Source: Shinella lacus
GTDB lineage: Bacteria > Pseudomonadota > Alphaproteobacteria > Rhizobiales > Rhizobiaceae
Length of the DNA stretch: 64,000 nucleotides
Direction: 5' to 3'
Assembly: GCF_010994755.1 (NCBI RefSeq)
Contig: NZ_WHSB02000001.1
Span: 124,001 to 188,000 of the forward strand
This document shows, piece by piece, positions 37,501 through 44,226 of the stretch. Position 1 is the stretch's first letter. Every line of letters starts with the position of its first letter. Position numbers and translations under genes: made by a program. The notes beneath the pieces are model-generated. The model was given only the letters and a program-made list of their open reading frames with translations, had not been told where the DNA came from and searched no databases.

Positions 37501-37697
37501 GCCGCACTCGCCGCCTCCGCCTTGCGGCGCGCGCCTTCGGCGTCGCCGCTGTCGAAGAGCGCCTTCATCTCCGCCGCGATCACGTCGGATCGCGAAATGG
37601 CCGCCTGCGTCGGCGCCTGTGCGAAAACGGGCGAAGCCAGGAAAACGATCACGAGGAGGGAAACGGCGAGGCGGCGGAAACGGGAAAAGAACTGCAT
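34554..37697 (-). CDS. Secreted TPR-CHAT domain protein (caspase-like peptidase)
   Basis: 1047 residues. A signal peptide (MQFFSRFRRL... cleavage near VFA-QA) is followed by a long helical region with tetratricopeptide repeats (clear around 230-420) and a C-terminal CHAT domain (about 750-1047). The caspase-type dyad is visible: His in LAHLATHGAYG (about 892) and Cys in LVLSACETGRG (about 955), followed by LWPVADDGTADFM and FAEALRNTRRDAI. CHAT proteins are clan CD peptidases, some acting in defence or signalling. The ATG at 37697 gives a signal peptide; an upstream in-frame start adds 16 residues. It stands alone, with no obvious partner gene. Confidence 0.82.
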   Translation of the reverse strand: MQFFSRFRRLAVSLLVIVFLASPVFAQAPTQAAISRSDVIAAEMKALFDSGDAEGARRKAEAASAAFKAEGEAWLAASYAVSAADYTMRMGDAARVDAEYYPRMRALLKVLDPVEDTRANLLISLLMDAKGRLGETGKQDELAQRYEKRIRKAHGKDSEQDIDARVRTAYSLLEAGRLEDGRKRLRAALDASAKTDLHAVTLRHYTQAGRSFQASGLNDDAAGLFRAAEQTAAIRAEVKELADFYLAYAEFRTAVPDNQQHFVPLYTMATNLYARFYGTESPELIHATDKLATALSDVGQYGTAIDLERRNYEIAQKTLGDEDTVTWRIANNLADMLRGMGSPSRALDYDLKVLENRTRHYGQNHFNTLVSANNTAQNYLDLGNYPEARRYFALCLDISKALGDPVTIAGMEAWIDYTDLLSGAKPIDAAAAKRIEAMITDSNYPAILSMKAAYLMADHVAKGGDAARRIKHLQQAFSIAAGEMSMGHPLAFAGRIAIAKAKAGTDKVTAASEFAGIDEEMLRWVHLQVSVAGGREVGEAVRAMADGMLYDYARFAEQDAAAVPAFADAARRWPSLATADADNVLKLGRMIDKWDTETARLLDRITRLSRIAREIFAADVEQDLAYAYLSDTKALEQQLHERIVGRYQLDREKLLNQKLPTPGELLGKDQALVQYFVTRKWKVDRESADPIEDSRLYAIVWRGGAAPVLRALGDPRQVLSSGQEVVAALQTRDRSGGDGRGLLVEASRREFARLYDRLIAPVEGDIGSAKTVFIVPDGQLFALPFSLLEDPAGKLLEERFTLRLLTEPEALYRAVEDRALPAEGTVVLAGGIDYAKGEEAGAMPLPGTLREVEAIGKVLGGPGLKIETMTGAEVSEGALRERMKGATLAHLATHGAYGSPKNGGASNVDTLWQSEVILARSGDERAMRRDEKDGRLYAFELMGWDLTGLDLLVLSACETGRGDEAFVGGVRGLPTAASLAGAKRALLTLWPVADDGTADFMVRYYEHLKGGQTFAEALRNTRRDAIDGKIPTARDPLVWAAFVLFEN

Positions 37698-37793
37698 GAA
37701 TGGATTTCTCGGAAAATATCGAACTGCATCTAAGACGATCAACATAAAGGGCTTATTTCAAAATCAAGGCCGGACCGACCATCATGCGTCGAT

Positions 37794-38039
37794 TTAGGCA
37801 AATCGCCGGTTCTCGTTGCCGTGGTTGCGGCAGGTTTCGAGAAAATCGTCCGCGGCGTCCGGTTCGCCCCGGTAGCGTTCGAACTCGTCAGCGCTGATGC
37901 GGAAATAGGCCTCGTATTCCGCCGCCCGGTTGAAGCCGCTCACCGGCATCGAAAGAAAGTAGGCGCCGGTTTCCTCCTCCAGCCCCAGGCTGAAGCGATG
38001 GGCGCGAAAGACGACGATGTCGACGAACCGGTGCGGCAT
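37794..38039 (-). CDS. Small hypothetical protein
   Basis: 81 residues beginning MPHRFVDIVV, acidic, with mixed alpha/beta pattern (VDIVVFRAHRFSLGL, FRISADEFERY). No family is recognised. GGGAGCAGGG precedes the chosen ATG at 38039; the frame is open further upstream but without a ribosome site. It lies between the CHAT gene and the divergent PspA operon. Nothing in the context sets its role. Confidence 0.55.
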   Translation of the reverse strand: MPHRFVDIVVFRAHRFSLGLEEETGAYFLSMPVSGFNRAAEYEAYFRISADEFERYRGEPDAADDFLETCRNHGNENRRFA

Positions 38040-38182
38040 CCCTGCTCCCTGACGGTTGACGCGGCCTGCGTGCGGGCAAGCAGTCATAAAGGATAATGCG
38101 GCGCGCCTGAAAAAGAAGGGCCACACAGCCGAAGGTTCCGCCCACCTCATCCGTTGAAGAGAGAGCCAGTCACGAACCCCTC

Positions 38183-38211
38183 TTGAAAGCACCAATGAAG
38201 TGCTTTATATA
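38183..38211 (+). promoter_or_regulatory. Sigma-70/RpoH-like promoter with internal palindrome
   Basis: CTTGAAA (TTGAAA 38183-38188) and TATATA (38206-38211) are spaced by 17 bases, a near-consensus promoter; CTTGAAA also resembles RpoH -35 elements. The spacer holds most of the inverted repeat AAAGCAC / GTGCTTT (38186-38192, 38200-38206), a likely operator. Predicted transcription start falls at about the ATG at 38219. Confidence 0.55.
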
Positions 38212-38218
38212 TTTAAGC

Positions 38219-39328
38219 ATGGCAACGAAGTTCACATCCAGTCTCAGGCTCGTCCTCCAACCCACGCCCGACATGCGTCAGGCACTGTCGGAGACACTTG
38301 CCGCCTACCAACAGGCCATGGCGATCCTCGACAGGACGCCGGGCGCCAATGTCGTGACGCTGCACCAGGCAGCCTATGAGCAGATCCGCACGGTGACGGG
38401 CCTTCCCGCCCGCCTGGTGACGCTCGCGCTGCGCGATCACGGCCGCCGAAAGCCCGGGGAGATCGTCGCGGATATCCCGCTCGACTCCAAGCTTTTCGCC
38501 GTGAAAGGCCCGGATAGCGTCAGCATCGCCACGCTCAACGGCCGGATCGTGCTGCCCTATGCGGCGAGCGGCTACCAGGAAGGCTGGGCGGATTTTGCCG
38601 AGGCAAGGCTGGTCTTTGCCGGCTCGTCCATCTGTCTCTACGCCGGCATCCAGGCCGGCGTTCACCCGAAAAAGGAGGCTTCCATGTCCAATGAAGGTAT
38701 TCTTGCCCGCCTCGGGCGCGTCATCGCCGGTGTCGTCAACAATGCGGTCGATGCCGCCGAAACCTCGAACCCGGTCGCGGTGGCCCAGCAGGCCGTGCGG
38801 GAAATCGGCGCGATCGCCGAGGAGGCACGCGCCGCTCTCGGCGTCGCCATGGCGGCCGGCCACCGGCTGAAGGCCAAGGCCGACGACCTCGACGCGGAAA
38901 TCAGCGACCTGGACGAGAAGATCAAGGTGGGGCTCGAAAACGGCCGCGAAGACCTCGCCCGCGCCGCCACCGGCGTGCAGATCGACCTGGAAGCCCAGCG
39001 CGATGCGCTGTCGAAGGCCATTCTCGAAAATGCCGGCGAGATCGCCGATGCCGAGGCGACGCTGCGCAGCATTTCCTCCGCCCGCGCCGACGCGATGAAG
39101 CGGCTGGAGGATGCCAAGCGTGCCGAGCGCACCGTGCCGGCCACCGCCACCCCTTCCCAGCGCAACGACCAGCGCCTCGCCGATGCGCTCCAGGCCGTCG
39201 AGCGCGTCACCGGCGTGCCCTCGAAGCCCGCCATGGAAGGCACGGCGGAGGTCGAGGAACTCGGCCGCCTGCAACGCCAGAAGGCGATCGAGGCGCGCCT
39301 TTCCGCCTTCAAGCACGGTGAGCGCTGA
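38219..39328 (+). CDS. In-frame TnpB N-terminal-like domain joined to PspA/IM30 protein
   Basis: One uninterrupted frame of 369 residues. Residues 1-150 (LRLVLQPTPDMRQAL, a TLHQAAYEQIRTVTGLPARLV helix block, LDSKLFAVKG, SIATLNGRIVLPY, EARLVFAGSSICLYAGI) follow the order of the N-terminal wedge/helical region of TnpB/OrfB transposases; the RuvC nuclease and zinc finger are absent. From residue 156 the frame is a PspA/IM30 coiled-coil protein. A strong internal Shine-Dalgarno at 38672 suggests PspA can also start at 38684. The long form may be a real fusion or a decayed transposase fragment lying in frame. The TnpB match is by eye. Confidence 0.5.
   Translation: MATKFTSSLRLVLQPTPDMRQALSETLAAYQQAMAILDRTPGANVVTLHQAAYEQIRTVTGLPARLVTLALRDHGRRKPGEIVADIPLDSKLFAVKGPDSVSIATLNGRIVLPYAASGYQEGWADFAEARLVFAGSSICLYAGIQAGVHPKKEASMSNEGILARLGRVIAGVVNNAVDAAETSNPVAVAQQAVREIGAIAEEARAALGVAMAAGHRLKAKADDLDAEISDLDEKIKVGLENGREDLARAATGVQIDLEAQRDALSKAILENAGEIADAEATLRSISSARADAMKRLEDAKRAERTVPATATPSQRNDQRLADALQAVERVTGVPSKPAMEGTAEVEELGRLQRQKAIEARLSAFKHGER
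38684..39328 (+). CDS. PspA/IM30-family membrane-stress protein
   Basis: 214 residues, almost wholly helical, with the N-terminal amphipathic segment GILARLGRVIAGVVNNAVD, then AVREIGAIAEEARAALG and long coiled coils. PspA/IM30 proteins form rods or scaffolds that bind damaged inner membrane. The start is supported by AAGGAGG 5 bases upstream. It is followed, with one-base overlap (TGATG), by the yqiJ-like and flotillin genes; PspA-like proteins are often encoded with YqiJ/YqiK. The same frame continues upstream into the TnpB-like segment. Confidence 0.8.
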   Translation: MSNEGILARLGRVIAGVVNNAVDAAETSNPVAVAQQAVREIGAIAEEARAALGVAMAAGHRLKAKADDLDAEISDLDEKIKVGLENGREDLARAATGVQIDLEAQRDALSKAILENAGEIADAEATLRSISSARADAMKRLEDAKRAERTVPATATPSQRNDQRLADALQAVERVTGVPSKPAMEGTAEVEELGRLQRQKAIEARLSAFKHGER

Positions 39329-39984
39329 TGGATTCCATCGTCCATCCGGGCACCGCGCCTTTCTGGATCGCGCTCCTGACGGTGGCGGGCCTCGGCATCG
39401 TCGAACTCGTCTCGGTCCTGCTCGGGGCGTCCGCCTCGGGCCTGATCGATGACGGCTTCGACCTGAACGGGCCGGGCGACGTGGAGCACGGCCTTCTCGG
39501 CGGGTGGATGTCCTGGCTCAACGCCGGCGGCGTGCCGATCCTCGTCCTCGCCGTCATCCTGCTCTCGGCTTTTGCGGCGGCCGGCTTTGCTCTGCAGGGC
39601 TTCATTTCGCAGTTCCGCGAGCCGCTTCCGCTCTATGCGGCGGTCACCGGAGCGCTCGCCATCGCCATTCCCGTCACCCGCTGGTCGAGCCGGGGTCTCG
39701 CAAGGATCATCCCGCGCGACGAGACCAGCGTGCAGGAACAGGCCGATTTCATCGGCCTTACAGGAACCGTGACACTCGGGCCGCTCGACCAGGGCCATCC
39801 GGGCACGGTGCGCATCAAGGACCGCTACGACAACATCCATACGCTACGCGCCCGGGCCGTGCCGGGGCATGTGATAGAGACGGGCGCATCCGTGCTGATC
39901 GTCGACGGGGCAAACGGCCTGTTCCAGGCCATCCCGGCGCCGGCGGCACTGGGGGACGACCTTTATTCCAACAACGGAGGGTAA
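39328..39984 (+). CDS. yqiJ: YqiJ-family inner-membrane OB-fold protein
   Basis: 218 residues with three hydrophobic segments (about 11-32, 66-92, 101-122) and a cytoplasmic C-terminal beta-rich OB-fold (about 138-210: LTGTVTLGPLDQGHPGTVRIKD). This is the plan of E. coli YqiJ and NfeD-type partners of flotillin. It is coupled to pspA upstream by a one-base overlap and sits 6 bases before the flotillin gene. It is probably the membrane anchor that works with YqiK in membrane microdomains. Confidence 0.82.
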   Translation: MDSIVHPGTAPFWIALLTVAGLGIVELVSVLLGASASGLIDDGFDLNGPGDVEHGLLGGWMSWLNAGGVPILVLAVILLSAFAAAGFALQGFISQFREPLPLYAAVTGALAIAIPVTRWSSRGLARIIPRDETSVQEQADFIGLTGTVTLGPLDQGHPGTVRIKDRYDNIHTLRARAVPGHVIETGASVLIVDGANGLFQAIPAPAALGDDLYSNNGG

Positions 39985-39990
39985 ACGAAC

Positions 39991-41691
39991 ATGGACTTCC
40001 TCTCGGTAGGAATCATCGCCGGGGTCATCGTGACGGCTATCGTCGTCATCGGCATCATCATGACCTCGCTCTATACCCGCGCCACGCGCGACAAGGCCTA
40101 TGTACGAACCGGCCTCGGCGGCAAGAAGGTCGTGCTCGATGGCGGATCGATCATCCTGCCGATCTTCCACTCCTATTCATGGGTGTCGCTCAGCACGCTG
40201 CGCCTTGAGGTCAAGCGCGCGGAAAACGAGTCGCTCATCACCAAGGACCGCATGCGCGCCGACATCACCGCGGAATTCTACGTCCGCGTGAAGCCGGATG
40301 GGGACAATATCGCGCTCGCCGCCCAGACGCTCGGCGACCGGACCAACGATGCGGACGCGCTCAAAGCACTTGTCGAGGCGAAATTCGTCGACGGCCTGCG
40401 CTCGGTCGCCGCGACCATGTCGCTGCGCGACCTGCAGGAACAGCGCGCAGAATTCGTCAAATCGGTGCAGGCGGCCGTCGCGCATGACCTGCAATCGAAC
40501 GGCCTGGAACTGGAATCCGTATCGCTGACCCGCCTCGACCAGACCGACATCAAACATTTCAACCCGAACAACACGTTCGACGCCGAGGGCCTGACCGCGC
40601 TCACCAAGATCACCGAAGAGCGCAAGCGCGAACGCAACCAGATCGTGCGCGACAACGAGGTGGAGATCGCCACCAAGGACCGCGAAGCCTCGCTCCGCCG
40701 CCTGACGATCGAGCGCGAACAGCGCGATGCCGAACTGTCGCAGGAACGCGATATCGCCAACAAGACGGCCGAGACCCGCGCGGAAGCGGCACGGGCTGAA
40801 CAGCTTGCGCGCCTCAGCGAAGAAACCGCCCGCCTCGACACGGAAAAGGGCATTGCCGAGCGTGACTCCCAGGCGCGCCAGGCCAAGGAAACCGCCCGCA
40901 TCGACGCGGAGCGCGGCATCGCGGAGCGGGAAGCCGAGGCCCGTCGGGTGACGGAAACCGCCCGTATCGACGCCGCGATCGCCGTCGCGGAAAAGAGCGA
41001 ACAGGAGCAGGCTGCGCGTGCCAAGGCGGATGAAGCCAAGGCCTCGGCCATCACCGCCGAGGAACAGGTGACGACCGCCCGCGAAGTCGAGATCGCAGAG
41101 CGCGCAAAACGCATCGCCGTGCTCGATGCCCGCAAGGAAGCCGAACAGGCAGCGACCGCCATCACCGTGAAGGCCGAAGCGGAGCGCCAGGCGGCGGAAA
41201 ATCTCGCGGCGGCGATCAAGATCCAGGCCCAGGCCGATGCCGAAGCCGCCAAGATCAAGGCGACCGGCGTTATCGAACTCGGCCAGGCAGAAGCCCAGGC
41301 GGAACGCGCGCTCAACGAAGCCCGCAACGCCCTGTCGCCGGCCATCGTCGAATTCGAGCTGGCGCGGGCGCGCATCGCCATCATCCCGCAGGCGCTGGAA
41401 CAGGCGATGAAACCGATCGAGAAGATCTCCGACATCCGCATCTTCAGCGCCGGCGGCCTTGCAGGCGCGCTGGGCGGCAATGGCGGCGACGGCGCGGGCA
41501 ATCCGGTCGGCGATCTCAGCAGCCAGTTGCTGAACTTCACCGCCCAGAAACCCATCCTCGACGAGATTCTCGCGCAAGCAGGCTTCAAGGGGGCGGACCC
41601 GACACAGGCCCTGCTCGGCGCCGCCATCGGCAACCCTGCGGCAAGGACACTCAATGGAAGTGCCCGCGCCCAGACCGACGATGCGGATTGA
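39991..41691 (+). CDS. yqiK: YqiK-family flotillin (SPFH domain)
   Basis: 566 residues: an N-terminal membrane segment (about 5-27), an SPFH domain (about 45-200, with MRADITAEFYVRVKPD and RDLQEQRAEFVKSV), then about 250 residues of Ala/Glu-rich coiled coil (repeats of ETARIDAE and IAERE type) and a Gly/Ala-rich tail (GGNGGDGAGN). Flotillins oligomerise and organise inner-membrane domains. The repeated heptads explain the direct DNA repeats around 40840-40970. The operon PspA-YqiJ-YqiK ends at the terminator at 41708. Confidence 0.88.
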   Translation: MDFLSVGIIAGVIVTAIVVIGIIMTSLYTRATRDKAYVRTGLGGKKVVLDGGSIILPIFHSYSWVSLSTLRLEVKRAENESLITKDRMRADITAEFYVRVKPDGDNIALAAQTLGDRTNDADALKALVEAKFVDGLRSVAATMSLRDLQEQRAEFVKSVQAAVAHDLQSNGLELESVSLTRLDQTDIKHFNPNNTFDAEGLTALTKITEERKRERNQIVRDNEVEIATKDREASLRRLTIEREQRDAELSQERDIANKTAETRAEAARAEQLARLSEETARLDTEKGIAERDSQARQAKETARIDAERGIAEREAEARRVTETARIDAAIAVAEKSEQEQAARAKADEAKASAITAEEQVTTAREVEIAERAKRIAVLDARKEAEQAATAITVKAEAERQAAENLAAAIKIQAQADAEAAKIKATGVIELGQAEAQAERALNEARNALSPAIVEFELARARIAIIPQALEQAMKPIEKISDIRIFSAGGLAGALGGNGGDGAGNPVGDLSSQLLNFTAQKPILDEILAQAGFKGADPTQALLGAAIGNPAARTLNGSARAQTDDAD

Positions 41692-41707
41692 GCATCCCGA
41701 ACAAAAC

Positions 41708-41738
41708 AAGGCCGCCGGCTGAACCCGGCGGCCTTTCC
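41708..41738 (+). terminator. Terminator of the PspA-YqiJ-YqiK operon
   Basis: A perfect 11-bp stem AAGGCCGCCGG / CCGGCGGCCTT (41708-41718, 41725-41735) with a 6-base loop, followed by a T-rich stretch. It separates yqiK from the next secreted-protein gene. Confidence 0.8.
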
Positions 41739-41767
41739 ATTTCCGGACAGGACGAAGGAGACAGGCC

Positions 41768-42368
41768 ATGCCAGCCACCCTTTCCATCGCACGCCTCGGT
41801 GCAGCATTGCTAGTGCTCGGGCTGATGGCGACATCCGCTTTCGCACAGGCAACGGACCGGCTCGGCGTGCCCGGACCGATCGATTTCGAGGGCGAAGCCT
41901 TTGTGCTCGCCTGGAGTTCGCAGCCCTCCAAAACCTACATCAAGCAGGAATACCTGCCGGCCGGACAGACTGCCGAGCGCTACGAGCAGATGGTGCTGGT
42001 GGAGACGGTGACCAGCGGCATCGCCGTCATGGATGCCGTTCGCGCGCAGGTCGACATGCTGAAGCAGCGCAAGGCGACCGACCCGCTCGTCAACATGGAG
42101 GTGATCCAGAACGAAGCGGCCGGCGAGGCCTTGCTGGATTTCATTGTCAGCAGCAAGGACGCCAACGGGCAATATATCGTCGAGTGGAACGCCTACCGCT
42201 ATGCCCGCTACAGCGATGCCGGCGGCAACAGGCGTCATGCTCCTCGGCGTCAGCCGGCGCGCCTATGGCAATGACGCCGCAAAGAGCCTGCTGACCCAGT
42301 TGAAGGGACTGCGGCCCGGCCGGATCAAGACGCTGACGCAAGTGCGTCTCCCCCGGCCGGCGCCCTGA
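41768..42368 (+). pseudogene. Secreted hypothetical protein, apparent frameshift
   Basis: The first frame (41768-42274) encodes a signal peptide (hydrophobic 8-24, cleavage near AFA-QA) and a mature domain through EWNAYRYARYSDAG, then ends in an atypical Arg-rich tail. The adjoining +1 frame continues sensibly as ATGVMLLGVSRRAYGNDAAK to a stop at 42368. Skipping one base near GGCGGC (42221-42227) would give one protein of about 199 residues. It is either a sequencing slip or a recent mutation. No family is recognised. It lies after a terminator, so it is probably transcribed separately or by read-through. Confidence 0.6.
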
Positions 42369-42372
42369 AACT

Positions 42373-43656
42373 TCACGCCTCGTCAAGCGCCAGCGTCAGG
42401 TCGGCGATCAGGTCGTCGGGATGCTCGATGCCGATCGACAGCCGGATCGTCGATTCCAGCACGCCGATGCGCTGGCGCACCTCCAGCGGCACGCCGGAAT
42501 GGGTCATCGTTGCCGGATGGGAGGCAAGTGATTCCGTTCCGCCGAGGCTGACGGCGAGCTTGAAGATCTTCAGCGCGTTGAGGAACTTGAACGACGCCGG
42601 CTGGCCGCCCTTGATGTCGAAGGAGAAGGTCGATCCGGCACCGCCGCACTGGGCGGAGAAGGTGCGGCCGATGGGCGAGTCCGGCGCGTTGTACGGCAGG
42701 TAGTGGATGCGTTCGACCTTGGGATGCTCGCGCAGGAAATCGGCGACGGCCTTCGCATTGTTGTTGGCCCGCTCCATGCGGAGTTGCAGCGTCTCCAGCG
42801 AGCGGCCGAGCATCCAGCAGGAATGCGGATCGAGCTGCGTGCCGATCGCGCCACGCAGCGCCTTGATCTGCTTCATCACCGCCTTGCGGCCGAGCGCTGC
42901 CCCAGCGATCAGGTCGGAATGGCCGCCGACATATTTCGTCAGCGAGTAGAGCGAAATATCCGCCCCGTGCTCGAGCGGCCGCTGGAAGACCGGCCCGAGC
43001 AGCGTATTGTCGCAGGCGATGAGCGGCGTGTGGCCCTGCTTCTCACCGATCGCGTCCGCGATACGGCGAATCATCGCGACGTCGACGATGCTGTTGGTCG
43101 GGTTGGCGGGCGTCTCAATCAGGATGACCGAGACGCGGCCCTTGGCCACCGCTTCGTCCGCCGCCGCCTTTACCGAGGCTTCGTCGACCCCGTCCGCAAA
43201 ACCGACGGCGGAGACGCCGAGATTGAGGAACGTCCTGGCGAGCAGCGTTTCCGTGCCGCCATAAAGCGGCTGGGAATGCAGCACCGTATCGCCCGGCCGC
43301 ACGAAGGCAAGCAGCGTCGTCGCGATCGCCGACATGCCGGAGGAGAACAGCGCGCAGCTCTCGGTGCGCTCATAGACCGCGAGGCGATCCTCGACGATCT
43401 CGCTGTTGGGATGGTTGAAGCGCGAATAGACGAGGCCCGCGCCCCTGCCCTCCGGCGGCTCCTTGCGGCCGGACACATAGTCGAAAAAATCCCGGCCGTC
43501 CTCCGCCGACGCGAAGACAAAGGTGGACGTCAAAAAGACCGGCGGCTTGACGGCCCCTTCGGAGAGTTCGGGGTCGTAGCCATAGTTCAGCATCTGCGTT
43601 TCGGGATGCAGGGCGTGGTTGCCGATATGGGTTCTGGAGGGGTGCGGCGCAGTCAT
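42373..43656 (-). CDS. PLP-dependent cystathionine gamma-synthase/methionine gamma-lyase family enzyme
   Basis: 427 residues of the Cys/Met metabolism PLP family. [28 protein letters not shown], the cofactor Asp in ACDNTLLGP and the Schiff-base Lys in [11 protein letters not shown] are present. Reactions in the family include gamma-elimination of methionine to methanethiol, ammonia and 2-oxobutyrate, or transsulfuration. The ATG at 43656 follows AAGGGAGA; the longer open frame is not coding. Just upstream, AGTCATCA / TGATGAGT (43651-43677) can pair across the ribosome site. It is separated by 70 bases from cluster B, so membership in that regulon is uncertain. Confidence 0.83.
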   Translation of the reverse strand: MTAPHPSRTHIGNHALHPETQMLNYGYDPELSEGAVKPPVFLTSTFVFASAEDGRDFFDYVSGRKEPPEGRGAGLVYSRFNHPNSEIVEDRLAVYERTESCALFSSGMSAIATTLLAFVRPGDTVLHSQPLYGGTETLLARTFLNLGVSAVGFADGVDEASVKAAADEAVAKGRVSVILIETPANPTNSIVDVAMIRRIADAIGEKQGHTPLIACDNTLLGPVFQRPLEHGADISLYSLTKYVGGHSDLIAGAALGRKAVMKQIKALRGAIGTQLDPHSCWMLGRSLETLQLRMERANNNAKAVADFLREHPKVERIHYLPYNAPDSPIGRTFSAQCGGAGSTFSFDIKGGQPASFKFLNALKIFKLAVSLGGTESLASHPATMTHSGVPLEVRQRIGVLESTIRLSIGIEHPDDLIADLTLALDEA

Positions 43657-43726
43657 CAGACGTCTCCCTTGATGAGTCACGGGCTGTGCGTCGCAAGTTA
43701 CACCAGATACGGGTGGCCTGATCCTG

Positions 43727-44218
43727 TTATTTGGCGCGCGTCTCCCTGGGTGTGAAAACATCGGCATAGGGCGTCTCCGGCCGACGCCTGAAGGGTTCCG
43801 GCGCGCTTTCACCTGGCGTGATCGGAATGCCGACCTCGGCAAAGTAGATTTCGAGGCCGTTCGGCTGGATGAACCAAAGCCACCGCAAGTCGGCCTCGCC
43901 AGTGTTGACGAAGGAATGGCGGCGGTTGGCGCCGACCACGATCGTCGTTCCAGGCACGATCGCATGCTCCTCGCCATCGAGGATCGCCACGCCGGAGCCG
44001 GCGAGAAAATGCAGGAACTCATCGTGATCGGGGTGGGCATGCTCCGGCACGCGCGAACCCGGCGGAACGCATTGCTCGCCGAAGCTGTAGGGCGTGCGCA
44101 GCGCCACATCGTCCGGCGTCACGCGGATGTCGACCGAGCCGTTCGCCGGCGACGGTTGCCACAGGCGCCGCCCGCCCTCCGGGCCGACCACGAGGATGCC
44201 GGGCCTGTCGGACGTCAT
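43727..44218 (-). CDS. Cupin-domain protein
   Basis: 163-residue single cupin. Metal-ligand pattern [13 protein letters not shown] at the first motif and [10 protein letters not shown] at the second fit a small-molecule binding or isomerase/dioxygenase cupin. The ATG at 44218 is preferred; a TTG at 44230 overlapping the GMC stop is possible. Directly follows the GMC gene, so it is probably in the cluster B operon. Function unknown; cupins in such clusters often isomerise or decarboxylate intermediates. Confidence 0.75.
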   Translation of the reverse strand: MTSDRPGILVVGPEGGRRLWQPSPANGSVDIRVTPDDVALRTPYSFGEQCVPPGSRVPEHAHPDHDEFLHFLAGSGVAILDGEEHAIVPGTTIVVGANRRHSFVNTGEADLRWLWFIQPNGLEIYFAEVGIPITPGESAPEPFRRRPETPYADVFTPRETRAK

Positions 44219-44226
44219 CGTCGGGC

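Noticed and set aside
38219-38683. An active IS200/IS605-type element carrying TnpB
   Set aside because: RuvC and zinc-finger parts are missing, no TnpA is present and no element ends could be defined.
40840-40990. DNA direct repeats in the flotillin gene as a repeat element
   Set aside because: They encode the repeated heptads of the coiled coil and are explained by the protein.
43657-43726. A SAM riboswitch upstream of the PLP lyase
   Set aside because: The 70-base leader has small hairpins but does not fit the SAM-II pattern I know from alphaproteobacterial methionine genes.
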